In this document: piece by piece, positions 43,131 through 52,133 of the stretch
How positions within the stretch are numbered: position 1 is the stretch's first letter
How the letters are laid out: each line of letters starts with the position of its first letter
Source: Acidimicrobiales bacterium
GTDB taxonomy: Bacteria; Actinomycetota; Acidimicrobiia; Acidimicrobiales; RAAP-2
Direction: 5' to 3'
Assembly: GCA_015478655.1 (NCBI GenBank)
Contig: JADMIJ010000008.1
Location: 22,890-86,889 of the forward strand
DNA length: 64,000 nt
Notes under the pieces: model-generated
Databases searched by the model: none
Seen by the model: the letters and a program-made list of their open reading frames with translations, nothing else
What the model was told of the DNA's origin: nothing
Position numbers and translations under genes: made by a program

Positions 43131-44498
43131 TCAGATGCGTTCGAAGTTGCGGGCCAGCTCCCAGTCGGTGACGACCCGGTTGGAGGTGGCCCACTCCTGT
43201 CTGGCGGTGTTCAACAGGTGATGGTGGACCTCGGGACCGAAGGCCTCGGCGGCCACGTCACTCGAGGCCAGGCCGTCGATGGCCTCGGCCAAGGTGGACG
43301 GGATGCGGGGCACGTCGACCGCCTTGTAGGCGTTGCCGGTGAATGCCGGCTCGAGTTCCAGCTCGTGCTCGATGCCCCAGAGCCCGCCGGCGATGGCAGC
43401 CGCCAGTGCCAGGTAGGGGTTGACGTCGGCACCCGGGATCCGGCTCTCGACCCGACGGCTGGCTCCGGTACCCACCGTCCGGAACCCGCAGGTCCGGTTG
43501 TCCTCGCCCCAGACCACTGCGGTGGGCGCCCACGAGTCCGGGACGTATCGACGGTAGGAGTTCACATACGGGGCGAAGCACCAGGCCAGCTGTTGGGCGG
43601 CGAAGAGCTGGCCGGCCACGAACTGCCGGCCGATGGTGGACAGCCCCGACGGAGTGGAATCACCGTCGGCCGGAGCCATCAGCGGGCTCCCGGTGGTGAC
43701 ATCCCAGAGGCTGGTGTGGATGTGGCAGGACGAGCCGGCGCTGTCCATCGACCACTTGGCCATGAACGTGGCGGCCCGGCCGAAGCTCGAGGCGATCTCC
43801 TTCACGCCGTTCTTGAACACGAGATGGCGGTCGGCGACCTTGAGCGCGTCCCCGTAGGTGATGTTGATCTCGTGCTGCCCCATCCCCGCCTCACCCTTGG
43901 AGAACTCGATGGGGATGCCGGCTTCGACCATCTGATTGCGGATGCGCCCGATGATGTACTCCTCGCGCGACGTCTGCAACAGCTGGTAGTCCTCGATGGT
44001 GTCGGCATGCGGAGCCAGGTGTTGCCAGTGCTTGCCGGCGGCCTCGGCGAACGAGTCGAGAAAGAGGTAGAACTCGAGCTCGGTGGCGCACTTGATTTCG
44101 AGGCCGTGGCCCGCGGCCCGCTCGAGCTGGCGGCGCAGGATGCGTCGAGGTGACACCTCGACCGGTTCGCCCTCCAGGGTGAGGAGGTCGCAGAGGACCA
44201 TGGCGCTGCCCGGCGCCCACGGCAACGGTCGCACCGTGCGGGGGTCGATCACCGCGTTGAGGTCGCCGTAGCCGGTCTCCCAGTCGGCGAAGCGGTAACC
44301 GGGCATGGGTTCCATGTCGATGTCACAGGCCATGAGGTAGTCGCACACCTCGATCCCATGGTGCAGCACGTGCTCCAGAAAGAACGTCCCGGTCACCCGC
44401 TTGCCGACGGGGCGACCCTGGAGGTCGGGAAAGGCCACCACCACCGTGTCGATATCGCCCGCTTGGATCTGGTGGGGGAGGGTTTCGAGGGTCAGCAT
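43131..44498 (-). CDS. Glutamine-synthetase-family ligase (gamma-glutamyl-amine ligase-like)
   Basis: A 455-residue member of the GS family. ELEFYLF carries the metal Glu, GQHEINITYGDAL, FMAKWSMDSAGSSCHIHTSLW in place of the GNGMH segment, and ASRRVESRIPGADVNPYLALAA with the RxExR substrate site. The changes from true GlnA and the absence of the Tyr adenylylation loop suggest a PuuA/GlnA3-like enzyme that joins glutamate to an amine or polyamine. A PuuD-like hydrolase and an aldehyde dehydrogenase lie on the opposite strand nearby, which fits that route. Confidence 0.87.
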   Translation of the reverse strand: MLTLETLPHQIQAGDIDTVVVAFPDLQGRPVGKRVTGTFFLEHVLHHGIEVCDYLMACDIDMEPMPGYRFADWETGYGDLNAVIDPRTVRPLPWAPGSAMVLCDLLTLEGEPVEVSPRRILRRQLERAAGHGLEIKCATELEFYLFLDSFAEAAGKHWQHLAPHADTIEDYQLLQTSREEYIIGRIRNQMVEAGIPIEFSKGEAGMGQHEINITYGDALKVADRHLVFKNGVKEIASSFGRAATFMAKWSMDSAGSSCHIHTSLWDVTTGSPLMAPADGDSTPSGLSTIGRQFVAGQLFAAQQLAWCFAPYVNSYRRYVPDSWAPTAVVWGEDNRTCGFRTVGTGASRRVESRIPGADVNPYLALAAAIAGGLWGIEHELELEPAFTGNAYKAVDVPRIPSTLAEAIDGLASSDVAAEAFGPEVHHHLLNTARQEWATSNRVVTDWELARNFERI

Positions 44499-44537
44499 CC
44501 CAGCACTCTGGCCCAGCCACGAAGCGCCCGTCCAGCG

Positions 44538-45314
44538 TTACTCCGGTGTGACGTAGGCCGCGGTGATGCCTCCGTCGACCACCAAGGCCGATCCGGTGAC
44601 GAACGACGCGTCATCAGAGGCCAGGAACAGCGCCGCCTTGGCGACCTCCTCAGGACGGCCGAAACGCCCGATAGGGATGTGGATCAGGCGGCGCTGGCGG
44701 CGGGCCGGATCAGCCAGGAGCTCCGCCAGCAGCGGCGTCTCGATGGGCCCGGGGCAGATCGAGTTGGCCCTGATCCCCTGGCGGGCGTACTCGACGGCAA
44801 GCTCGCGGGTCATGGCCAGCACACCGCCCTTGGATGCGGTGTAGGCGATCTGGGCCGTGGCCGCTCCCATCAGGGCGACGAACGAGGCCACATTGACAAT
44901 GGAGCCGCCACCCGAGTCGAGCATGGCCGGTAGCGCGGCCCGACAGCCCAGCCAGACGCCCAGCAGGTTGACCTCCATCACCCTCTGCCAGGTGGCAGGC
45001 GGGGTGTCGAGGACCCCACCGTCGTCATCGGGGAAGATGCCAGCATTGTTGAAGAGAACGTGGAGACCGCCGTAGGTGTCGACCGCAGCGGCGACCATGG
45101 CCTGGACCTGGGACTCGTTGGAAACGTCGACCGTGACCGCCGTGGCCGCCCCACCGGCGGACACGATGTCGGCGACGGCCGACTCGGCGTGGTCGGCCAC
45201 GACGTCGGCCACCACCACCTTGGCCCCTTCGGCTGCGAAGAGCGAGGACGCCACCCGTCCGATCCCGCTACCGGCACCGGTGATCACTGCAACCTTGCCG
45301 TCGAGTCGTGCCAT
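44538..45314 (-). CDS. SDR-family oxidoreductase
   Basis: A 258-residue classical short-chain dehydrogenase: VAVITGAGSGIGRVASSLFAAEGA, NNAGIFPDD, a catalytic YTASKGG and the C-terminal TGSALVVDGGITA. The ATG at 45314 has GGAGG about 7 nt upstream. It is upstream of and co-directional with the GS-like gene (39-nt gap), so it may serve the same pathway, for example acting on an amine-derived alcohol or aldehyde. The substrate is unknown. Confidence 0.9.
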   Translation of the reverse strand: MARLDGKVAVITGAGSGIGRVASSLFAAEGAKVVVADVVADHAESAVADIVSAGGAATAVTVDVSNESQVQAMVAAAVDTYGGLHVLFNNAGIFPDDDGGVLDTPPATWQRVMEVNLLGVWLGCRAALPAMLDSGGGSIVNVASFVALMGAATAQIAYTASKGGVLAMTRELAVEYARQGIRANSICPGPIETPLLAELLADPARRQRRLIHIPIGRFGRPEEVAKAALFLASDDASFVTGSALVVDGGITAAYVTPE

Positions 45315-45526
45315 CGATTGCCTCCATTCGGGTGCTGAACTTGGTTGATCGTTGCATGCGCCCGTCACGGCCTCGTCATCAAGAGGAGAATCGAGCGCCC
45401 ACCAGGGCCCACATGATGTCCCAACCTGGCCTGGGCGGACACGGGGGAGGCCGCTCGTGGTCAATACAAGTAGCCTCTGGCGCGGACACGACCACGGGTT
45501 CACCTAGTGGTAAGCAGGTGGCAGCT

Positions 45527-46303
45527 ATGACCATTGAGGAGCGCCAAGCCAGGCTGCGGTGGGATGGCCCTGATTGCCTGCGCGTGGGGGGAAGCCGTTT
45601 CCTTGTCGCCCTCGACGGTGCTCCCGGTACCCGGGCCACCGCTGAGCGCCTGATCTTGATGAAGAACAAGGTCATGGTGGACACATTTGTCGAACAGGCG
45701 CCTGACGTCGTGGAGAATATCTTCGACCTCGGCATCTTCAAAGGTGGAAGCATCGCCTTCTACCACGAGCTGTTCGTGCCGAAGAAGCTGGTCGGGATCG
45801 AATTGCATCCGGACCGGGTGAAGGGACTCGACCAGTTCCTGTCGGCCCATTCCCTCGGCGCCTCGGTGCGCCTCTACTACGGCACGAGTCAGCAGGATGT
45901 GAGGGCGCTCTCCAAGATCCTTCTGAGGGAGTTCGGGGACCAGCCCCTGGATCTGGTCGTGGATGACTGTTCTCACAAGTACGAGCCGGCCAAGGCGTCA
46001 CTGAACCTGCTCTTGCCTCGTTTGCGATCCGGTGGCGTGTATTTGCTCGAAGACTGGGGCTGGGCGCACTGGCCCGGCGACCACTGGCAGGGTTCCGACC
46101 ATCAGTACGCCAACGAACTCAAACCGATGTCGAACCTGATCCTCGAACTCGTGATGGTGGCAGAGAGCAGACCGGGCTTGATCAGCGAGGTGGTCATCAA
46201 GAATGGAGCTGCCTACATCACGCGCGGACCCGAGACCGACATCGAAGACGGATTTGACGTCAGCAATGCATACCTGAGCGCGGGAAGAACGATTCTTTCC
46301 TGA
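45527..46303 (+). CDS. Class I SAM methyltransferase of the TylF/CmcI (cephalosporin hydroxylase-like) group
   Basis: A 258-residue protein: IFDLGIFKGGSIAFYHELFVPKKLVGIELHPDR is the SAM-binding part, then LDLVVDDCSHKYEPAKASLNLLLPRL and GGVYLLEDWGWAHW with the acidic metal-binding pattern of TylF/MycE-type O-methyltransferases and cephalosporin hydroxylases. It probably methylates a sugar or glycolipid hydroxyl. The ATG at 45527 has AGGTGG upstream. The coding sequence looks less GC-rich than its neighbours. It sits between the divergent amine genes without an obvious tie to them. Confidence 0.82.
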   Translation: MTIEERQARLRWDGPDCLRVGGSRFLVALDGAPGTRATAERLILMKNKVMVDTFVEQAPDVVENIFDLGIFKGGSIAFYHELFVPKKLVGIELHPDRVKGLDQFLSAHSLGASVRLYYGTSQQDVRALSKILLREFGDQPLDLVVDDCSHKYEPAKASLNLLLPRLRSGGVYLLEDWGWAHWPGDHWQGSDHQYANELKPMSNLILELVMVAESRPGLISEVVIKNGAAYITRGPETDIEDGFDVSNAYLSAGRTILS

Positions 46304-46420
46304 GGGTTGCGCCCCTGCGCGGAGACTTCGTGCACGAGTCGCCCCGGCGGGACACCACCTCCGCCCGAGCGTTTCGAACCGATGTCGGGATGGCGCGGGC
46401 CCGGTGGAATACTGAATCCT

Positions 46421-47230
46421 GTGCCGCCGGCCTCGACCCGTCCCCTCATCGGGGTGTCCACGTACCGACAGATCACCTCCTGGTGGTCGTGGGAACGCGA
46501 CGCTGCTCTGGTGCCCGGGGTCTATCTGGACATGGTCGAAGCCGCTGGCGGCCAGTCCCTCCTCATCCCGCCGGCCCGGGACTTGGCCGAACCCGGTGTG
46601 GCCGACGGGACCCCGAGCGGGGGAGTCCCCCAATACGGCCGGCTGGTGGCCGCCCTGGACGGCCTGGTCCTCATCGGCGGCGGAGATGTGGGTGCCGTCC
46701 GCTACGGACAGGATCCCGACCCCCGCAACGGCGGCACCAGCCACCAACGCGACGAACTCGAGCTCGGGATACTGCGAGAGGCCGTCCGACGCGACCTCCC
46801 GGTGCTGGCCGTGTGTCGGGGGATGCAGGTGTTGAACGTGGCCCTGGGCGGCGATCTCGTCCAACAGCTGTCCGACCTGCTCGGCTCGAATCGTCATCAG
46901 CCACAACCCGGTGCCTTCGGTCGGGTCACGGTCCATACCGAGGAGGGCAGCACCGTGCGTCGCATCCTGGGCGAGCGCGCTGACGTCCTGTGCAGCCACC
47001 ACCAGGCCATCTCCAGGTTGGGTCGCGATCTCGTGGTCACCGCCATGAGCGACGACGGCATCATCGAGGCGGTCGAGTTGCCGGGTCACCCCTTCGTCGT
47101 CGGCGTGCAGTGGCATCCCGAGGAGTCCGGCGACCAGAGGCTCTTCGCCGCCCTGGTGGACATGGCGCGCGCCCGGTCCGATCCGGGACCGGCGTTGTCC
47201 GGTGCAGAGGAACAGACAGGAGCGAGATGA
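46421..47230 (+). CDS. Class I glutamine amidotransferase-like hydrolase, PuuD-like
   Basis: A 269-residue peptidase C26-type protein: LIGVSTYRQITSWWSWERDAALVPGVYLDMVEAAGG, LVLIGGGDV, the nucleophile Cys in LAVCRGMQVLNVALGGDLVQQL, and GVQWHPEES with the catalytic His-Glu. PuuD hydrolyses gamma-glutamyl-GABA during putrescine use. The ATGA overlap with the aldehyde dehydrogenase and the GS-like ligase nearby fit that route. The GTG at 46421 was chosen because homology begins there; upstream frame to 46307 looks non-coding. Confidence 0.87.
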   Translation: MPPASTRPLIGVSTYRQITSWWSWERDAALVPGVYLDMVEAAGGQSLLIPPARDLAEPGVADGTPSGGVPQYGRLVAALDGLVLIGGGDVGAVRYGQDPDPRNGGTSHQRDELELGILREAVRRDLPVLAVCRGMQVLNVALGGDLVQQLSDLLGSNRHQPQPGAFGRVTVHTEEGSTVRRILGERADVLCSHHQAISRLGRDLVVTAMSDDGIIEAVELPGHPFVVGVQWHPEESGDQRLFAALVDMARARSDPGPALSGAEEQTGAR

Positions 47231-48609
47231 CCAGCGTCGTGAACCCGGCCACCGAGGCCACCATCGCAGAGGTCCCGGTGCAAGGGGTCGAGGAGGCGGA
47301 TGCCGCTGTAGCCCGATCCCTTGACGCCGGCCCGGCCTGGCGAGCGGTGGTGCCGGCCGACCGCGCCCGGCTCCTACGCCGGTTCGCCGCCCAGGTCGAA
47401 GAGCACGGCGAGGAACTGGCCCAGCTGGAGACGGCCAACGTGGGCAAGCCCATCGGCGAGAGCCGTGACGAGGTGGGCATGGTCGCCGAGGTCATCTACT
47501 TCTACGCCGGCGCGGTGGACAAGCACCGGGGGGCCACGGTTCCCGTCGCCGGGGGAGTCGACATGACCTTCCATGAGCCACTGGGTGTCGTGGCCGCCAT
47601 CGTGCCGTGGAACTTTCCCATGGCCATCACCTCGTGGAAGATCGGCCCGGCCCTGGCCACGGGCAACACCATCGTGGTCAAGCCGGCGGAGATCACCCCC
47701 TTGACCGCCCTCCGTCTGGCCGAGCTGGCCCTCGATGCCGGCATCCCCGAAGGGGTGTTCCAGGTGGTGGTGGGACGTGGTTCGGTGGCGGGGACCCGGC
47801 TGGTCGAGCACCCGGACGTGGCCAAGGTCGCCTTCACCGGTTCGACCGAAGTGGGCCGTAAGGTGATGGCCCGGGCTTCGGGCACCATCAAGAGGGTCAC
47901 CCTCGAGTTGGGCGGCAAATCGGCCTCGATCGTCTTCGCCGACGCCGATCTCGAGCGGGCCGCGGCGGCCACGCCGGGCGGGGTGTTCGCCAACGCCGGG
48001 CAGGACTGCTGCGCCCGCAGCCGGGTGCTGGTGGAGCGATCGGTCTTCGACCGGTACGCCACGCTCCTGGCCGACGCCGTCGGCGCATGGACGGTCGGGG
48101 ACCCCACCGACCCGGCCACCAAGATGGGGCCGCTCGTGACCGCCGGCCATCGCCGGGTGGTGGCGTCCTTTCTGGCTGCGGGGATAGGTGATCCGGCGGG
48201 CGGCCCGGTCCCCACCCACACCGTGGGTGCCGTGCCCGCCGGGCCCGGGTTCTGGTTCCCGCCCACGGTGGTCGCCCCGGCCGGCGCCGAGTGGCGGATG
48301 GCCCGCGAGGAGATCTTCGGGCCGGTAGTGGCGGTCATCCCCTTCGACGACGAGGAGGACGCCGTCCGACTGGCCAACGACACCCCCTACGGTCTGTCCG
48401 GCTCGATCTGGACCCGGGACGGGGCCCGGGCCCTGCGGATGGCCCGAGCCGTACAGGCCGGGAACCTGTCTGTGAACTCCAACAGCTCCGTCCGGGTGCA
48501 GACCAGCTTCGGGGGCATGAAGCAGTCCGGCTTCGGGCGGGAACTCGGGCTGGAGGCCCTGGCGTCCTACAGCGGCATCAAGAACGTCTTCGTGTCGACC
48601 GAGGGCTGA
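47227..48609 (+). CDS. Aldehyde dehydrogenase, PuuC/BADH-like
   Basis: A 460-residue NAD(P)-dependent aldehyde dehydrogenase. VPWNFPMAITSWKIGPALATGNTIVVKP is the cofactor region, FTGSTEVGRKVM, LELGGKSASIVF carries the catalytic Glu, and FANAGQDCCARSRVLV the catalytic Cys. MKQSGFGRELG ends it. Members oxidise gamma-glutamyl-aminobutyraldehyde or betaine aldehyde. The ATG overlaps the PuuD-like stop in ATGA. It should feed PuuD with gamma-glutamyl-GABA if the pathway is right. Confidence 0.9.
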   Translation: MTSVVNPATEATIAEVPVQGVEEADAAVARSLDAGPAWRAVVPADRARLLRRFAAQVEEHGEELAQLETANVGKPIGESRDEVGMVAEVIYFYAGAVDKHRGATVPVAGGVDMTFHEPLGVVAAIVPWNFPMAITSWKIGPALATGNTIVVKPAEITPLTALRLAELALDAGIPEGVFQVVVGRGSVAGTRLVEHPDVAKVAFTGSTEVGRKVMARASGTIKRVTLELGGKSASIVFADADLERAAAATPGGVFANAGQDCCARSRVLVERSVFDRYATLLADAVGAWTVGDPTDPATKMGPLVTAGHRRVVASFLAAGIGDPAGGPVPTHTVGAVPAGPGFWFPPTVVAPAGAEWRMAREEIFGPVVAVIPFDDEEDAVRLANDTPYGLSGSIWTRDGARALRMARAVQAGNLSVNSNSSVRVQTSFGGMKQSGFGRELGLEALASYSGIKNVFVSTEG

Positions 48610-48640
48610 TGGGGCCGGATATGGGGTTGAGCTGGGGGCA

Positions 48641-48655
48641 GGACAGCGTCTGTCC
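48641..48655 (+). terminator. Weak hairpin after the aldehyde dehydrogenase
   Basis: GGACAG-CGT-CTGTCC forms a 6-bp stem about 30 nt after the stop, followed by CATTTTCC. It could be a modest terminator; the T run is short. The rest of the 284-bp gap to the acyltransferase shows no gene or structured RNA that I recognise. Confidence 0.35.
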
Positions 48656-48893
48656 CATTTTCCATGTGCCGCCGGCCGAGGCGATGAGGCCAGGTGAGAG
48701 CCACCGAGGCCACCGGGCAATCTAGTGTGTATGTGGACTCGGCGGCACCCGTTGCTTGGCAGGGACGGGGTTCGGGTCGGAGGGGTCCGTCGTCATTTGA
48801 GCTGGGGGGTGAGGGTGCCGTGCGCGTTTGGCTGATACGTGGACTCGTCGCCCCCGAGGTGCGGAGGGCTTGCGCCATGCGGGGCAGGGAGAC

Positions 48894-51026
48894 GTGACCG
48901 TCATCGATGAATCGATTGGCGATGGCGTGGCTGCTGCGGTGGACGAGGCGGGGACGGCACCGGAGGACCGCCGCTTCCGGCCGGATGTCGAAGGGCTGCG
49001 AGCCATCGCCATCGTGCTCGTGGTGCTGTTTCACGCCGGCGTGCCGGGAATCAGCGGTGGTTTCGTCGGTGTCGACGTCTTCTTCGTTATCTCGGGCTTC
49101 GTCATCACCGGGGTGCTCCTTCGCGAGCAGGGCTCATCCAACCGGGTCTCGATGCTGGGCTTCTACGGGCGCCGGGCTCGCCGCATCATCCCGGCCGCCA
49201 CGGTGGCCATCATCGTCACTGTCACCGCCACCTATCTCGTACTGGGGGTCGTCGCCGGCAACCAGACGGCCATCGACGGGCGATGGGCCGCCCTCTTTCT
49301 GGCCAATTTTCACTTCGCCTCGGTCGGTAGCAACTATCTGACTGCGCAGCTTCCCCCGTCCCCTCTCCAGAACTTCTGGTCGCTGGCCGTCGAAGAGCAG
49401 TTCTATCTCGTCTACCCGACGATCTTCTTTGTGATCGCCGCACTCCGCACGAAGCTGTCGCTGCAGGCGAGGCTGGCCATCGGGCTCATCACGGTCATCG
49501 CCGCCTCGTTTGCCCTCTCAGTGACGCAGACCGCCTCCAATCCGTCGGCGGCGTTCTTCTCGCCCTTCACACGAGCCTGGGAGCTGGCACTGGGCGCCTT
49601 GGTGGCGGTCGGCACGAAGTGGCTGCTCGAGATCCCGAAGCCCATCGGCTCCGTGCTCACCTGGACGGGACTGGCGGCGATCGTTTTTGGGTCCGTGGCC
49701 TTCGACAGCCGTACCCGCTACCCAGGGGCCCTGGTGGCGGTCCCGGTCATCGGGACCGCCCTGGTCATCGCCGGGGGGATGACCGCCCCTCGACGGGGAG
49801 CGGAATCGCTCCTCAAGCTGCCTCCCTTCCGGTGGCTGGGACGAATCTCCTACTCCCTCTATCTCTGGCATTGGCCCATCCTGATCCTTGCCGCCGAGGA
49901 AGCCGGCAAGACCAGCTTGCCCTTCCGGCAGAACGTGGTCTGGCTGTTGGTGGCCCTGGGGGCGTCGGTGGCGTCCTACTACGTGGTGGAGAACCCCATC
50001 CGCCACGCCAGGCTGCCGATTGCCGGGCGCTGGGCCGCGGTCATCTTGGGCGCACTGCTGATTGCTACCTCCGTCGGGGTGGTCACCTTCCAGCTCGATG
50101 CCCACGCGGCACCCGGCCCGGTTGCCCACGCCGCCCTCGTGCCTCCGGGTCCGCCGTCCGGAGCCACGGGCGCAATCACCCAGGCGCTGGAAGCGGTGCC
50201 GAATGCGGTTCGGGAGGCCCCGCAGATCCGGACGGTGCCGGCAGATCTCACCCCGTCGCTCAGTCAGCTCGGTAACGACTGGGGTGGTCCAGCTGGGGCC
50301 TGCTGGCCCGCGACCGGCCAGACGACCCTTCCTGCCTGTGTCTTCGGCGACCCCGCAGGGACCCACACGATGGTCTCGTATGGCGACTCCCACGCGGGCA
50401 TGTGGTTCGCCGTCATGAACGACATCGCCCTCAAAGCCCACTGGAAGCTGGTCTACCTGGGCAAGGGGTACTGCCCCGCGGACGCACTGCCCTACGAAAA
50501 CCCGGGTGGATGGGGGAAGGCCGGCGGCGAGTACGCCGTCTGCGACCAGTGGCACCGCTTCGCCGTCAACCGGATCAATGAGATCAAGCCCGACCTCGTC
50601 GTCATCACCCAGGAGCGTCGATCGCAGGTCGACGGCACGCCCTACAGCCCGGCGGAGTGGCAGCAGGGATTGTCACGCGCTTTGAAACAGCTGACCGTGC
50701 CGGCCAGGAACATCGTCGTGCTCGGGAACCTTCCGGTGCTGGGGCACCGCGAACCGCAGTGCCTGGTGGCACACCAGAAGGACGTCCAAGCGTGCTCGAA
50801 TCCCGTGTTCGCGTACCAGGCGAAGTACATCGCAGCCGAACGGGGTGCGGCCACTAGTGTCGGCGCACGGTACGTCGACATCACCCCGTGGTTCTGCTCG
50901 GCGACGTGCACGCCTGTCATCGGGAAGTTCCAGGTCTACTGGGACAGCTGGCACATCACGGCCAGCTACTCCTTCTTCCTCAGGGAATCGCTGGTGGTGG
51001 CGCTTGGTCTCCCGACGACGGCGTGA
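48894..51026 (+). CDS. OafA/YrhL-type acyltransferase with C-terminal SGNH domain
   Basis: A 710-residue membrane enzyme. The acyltransferase-3 domain begins RFRPDVEGLRAIAIVLVVLFHAGVPG (catalytic His), then GGFVGVDVFFVISGFVITG, FYGRRARRIIPAA and FWSLAVEEQFYLVYP, spanning about ten helices to residue 400. A periplasmic SGNH hydrolase domain follows: VSYGDSHAGMWF (Ser) and WDSWHIT (Asp-His). Such proteins O-acetylate peptidoglycan, O-antigen or other surface glycans. The GTG at 48894 follows a GGGAG ribosome-binding site. Confidence 0.92.
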   Translation: MTVIDESIGDGVAAAVDEAGTAPEDRRFRPDVEGLRAIAIVLVVLFHAGVPGISGGFVGVDVFFVISGFVITGVLLREQGSSNRVSMLGFYGRRARRIIPAATVAIIVTVTATYLVLGVVAGNQTAIDGRWAALFLANFHFASVGSNYLTAQLPPSPLQNFWSLAVEEQFYLVYPTIFFVIAALRTKLSLQARLAIGLITVIAASFALSVTQTASNPSAAFFSPFTRAWELALGALVAVGTKWLLEIPKPIGSVLTWTGLAAIVFGSVAFDSRTRYPGALVAVPVIGTALVIAGGMTAPRRGAESLLKLPPFRWLGRISYSLYLWHWPILILAAEEAGKTSLPFRQNVVWLLVALGASVASYYVVENPIRHARLPIAGRWAAVILGALLIATSVGVVTFQLDAHAAPGPVAHAALVPPGPPSGATGAITQALEAVPNAVREAPQIRTVPADLTPSLSQLGNDWGGPAGACWPATGQTTLPACVFGDPAGTHTMVSYGDSHAGMWFAVMNDIALKAHWKLVYLGKGYCPADALPYENPGGWGKAGGEYAVCDQWHRFAVNRINEIKPDLVVITQERRSQVDGTPYSPAEWQQGLSRALKQLTVPARNIVVLGNLPVLGHREPQCLVAHQKDVQACSNPVFAYQAKYIAAERGAATSVGARYVDITPWFCSATCTPVIGKFQVYWDSWHITASYSFFLRESLVVALGLPTTA

Positions 51027-51063
51027 GGCGGGGAGGAACCCGCCGAGTCCCGTCTCGGACCGT

Positions 51064-51798
51064 GTGGCCGTCATCACCGGGGCCAGCCGTGGCCTCGGAG
51101 CGGGAATGGCGACGACGTTTGCCGGCGAAGGATTCCGCCTGGGGCTCTGTGCCCGCGGCGAACCGACCGCGCCCCAGGGGGCCGAGGCCAGGACGGCGTC
51201 GATCGATGTAACCGACGCCGAGGCCCTCGACCGATTCGCCCTGTCCGTGGTCGAGCGCTTCGGGCGCATCGACCTGTGGGTGAACAACGCGGGAGTGCTG
51301 GAGCCGATCGGCCCTCTGGCCGACGCCGATCCCGGTGCTGCGCGCCGACACGTCGATATCAACGTCCTCGGTGTGGCAAACGGATCGGCGTCATTCGCCC
51401 GCCATGTGCGCAGCCGACCCGGTGGTGGCGTACTGGTCAACATCTCGTCGGGGGCGGCCACGACCCCATATGAGGGGTGGGCACCGTACTGCGCGTCCAA
51501 GGCCGCAGTCGAGATGCTCACCGAGGTGGTGGCACGGGAGGAACGTGGTCACGGACTGAGGGCCTACGCGCTGGCACCGGGTGTGGTCGACACCCCCATG
51601 CAGGCCCTGGTGCGGTCAACGCCCCTCGGGGACTTCCCGGCTGGTGACCGCTTCCGCGGTCTGCACCGCCAGGGAGGACTCAACTCGCCCGAGTGGGTGG
51701 CGCGGTTCATTCTCGACCGCTTCGTGGACGGCTCGCCTGCATCGGAGGGAGGCGGAGTTGTGCGATTCCGGGTACCCCATCAGCGATCCCCCGAGTAA
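51064..51798 (+). CDS. SDR-family oxidoreductase
   Basis: A 244-residue short-chain dehydrogenase: VAVITGASRGLGAGMATTF, NNAGVLEPIG, ISSGAATTPYEGWAPYCASKAA with the Ser-Tyr-Lys triad, and LAPGVVDTPMQ. The start is uncertain; GTG at 51064 lies almost at the nucleotide motif, and GGGAGG at 51031-51036 is too far upstream for it. The reading frame continues upstream into the acyltransferase gene. The substrate is unknown. Confidence 0.83.
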   Translation: MAVITGASRGLGAGMATTFAGEGFRLGLCARGEPTAPQGAEARTASIDVTDAEALDRFALSVVERFGRIDLWVNNAGVLEPIGPLADADPGAARRHVDINVLGVANGSASFARHVRSRPGGGVLVNISSGAATTPYEGWAPYCASKAAVEMLTEVVAREERGHGLRAYALAPGVVDTPMQALVRSTPLGDFPAGDRFRGLHRQGGLNSPEWVARFILDRFVDGSPASEGGGVVRFRVPHQRSPE

Positions 51799-51906
51799 CG
51801 AGGGCCGGAGCCGGCCGGAGTCGGCGGGGCGGCGCAGCGAGACAGCCTCGATGGTGAGTCGGGGCAAGGGTTCGGGCTGCTGGCTGAGCCAGGTAACGTC
51901 AGCGGG

Positions 51907-52032
51907 ATGTCCGATCGATCCCGCAAGATTGCCAAGCCCATGGCCGGCCTGGGTGTGCTGGCCACCATGGCCAGTATCTGGTGGTTCGCTCTGAGGCCGC
52001 GGCGCAAGGCGAAGCGCGAGACACAGCCGTAG
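51907..52032 (+). CDS. Small single-pass membrane peptide (41 aa), hypothetical
   Basis: An ATG frame of 41 residues beginning MSDRSRKIAKP, with one hydrophobic segment MAGLGVLATMASIWWFAL (about residues 12-29) and a basic tail RPRRKAKRETQP. The amphipathic layout (positive, hydrophobic, positive) suggests a real small membrane protein. The ribosome-binding site is weak. I recognise no family. It sits in the gap between the SDR and the MFS transporter, which otherwise holds nothing. Confidence 0.5.
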   Translation: MSDRSRKIAKPMAGLGVLATMASIWWFALRPRRKAKRETQP

Positions 52033-52133
52033 CTGCAGCCACGAGGGGCAGCTACACGCCGGCGCGCGCCCGTCCGGCTGTTCGCTTCGTTCGAGGCGGC
52101 ATGGGGCCGGTCGGTGCCCGGTAGGGTCGCTCG

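Noticed and set aside
48610..48893. tRNA or structured RNA in the gap before the OafA-type gene
   Set aside because: No acceptor stem, T-loop or anticodon pattern found; only a weak hairpin near the start.
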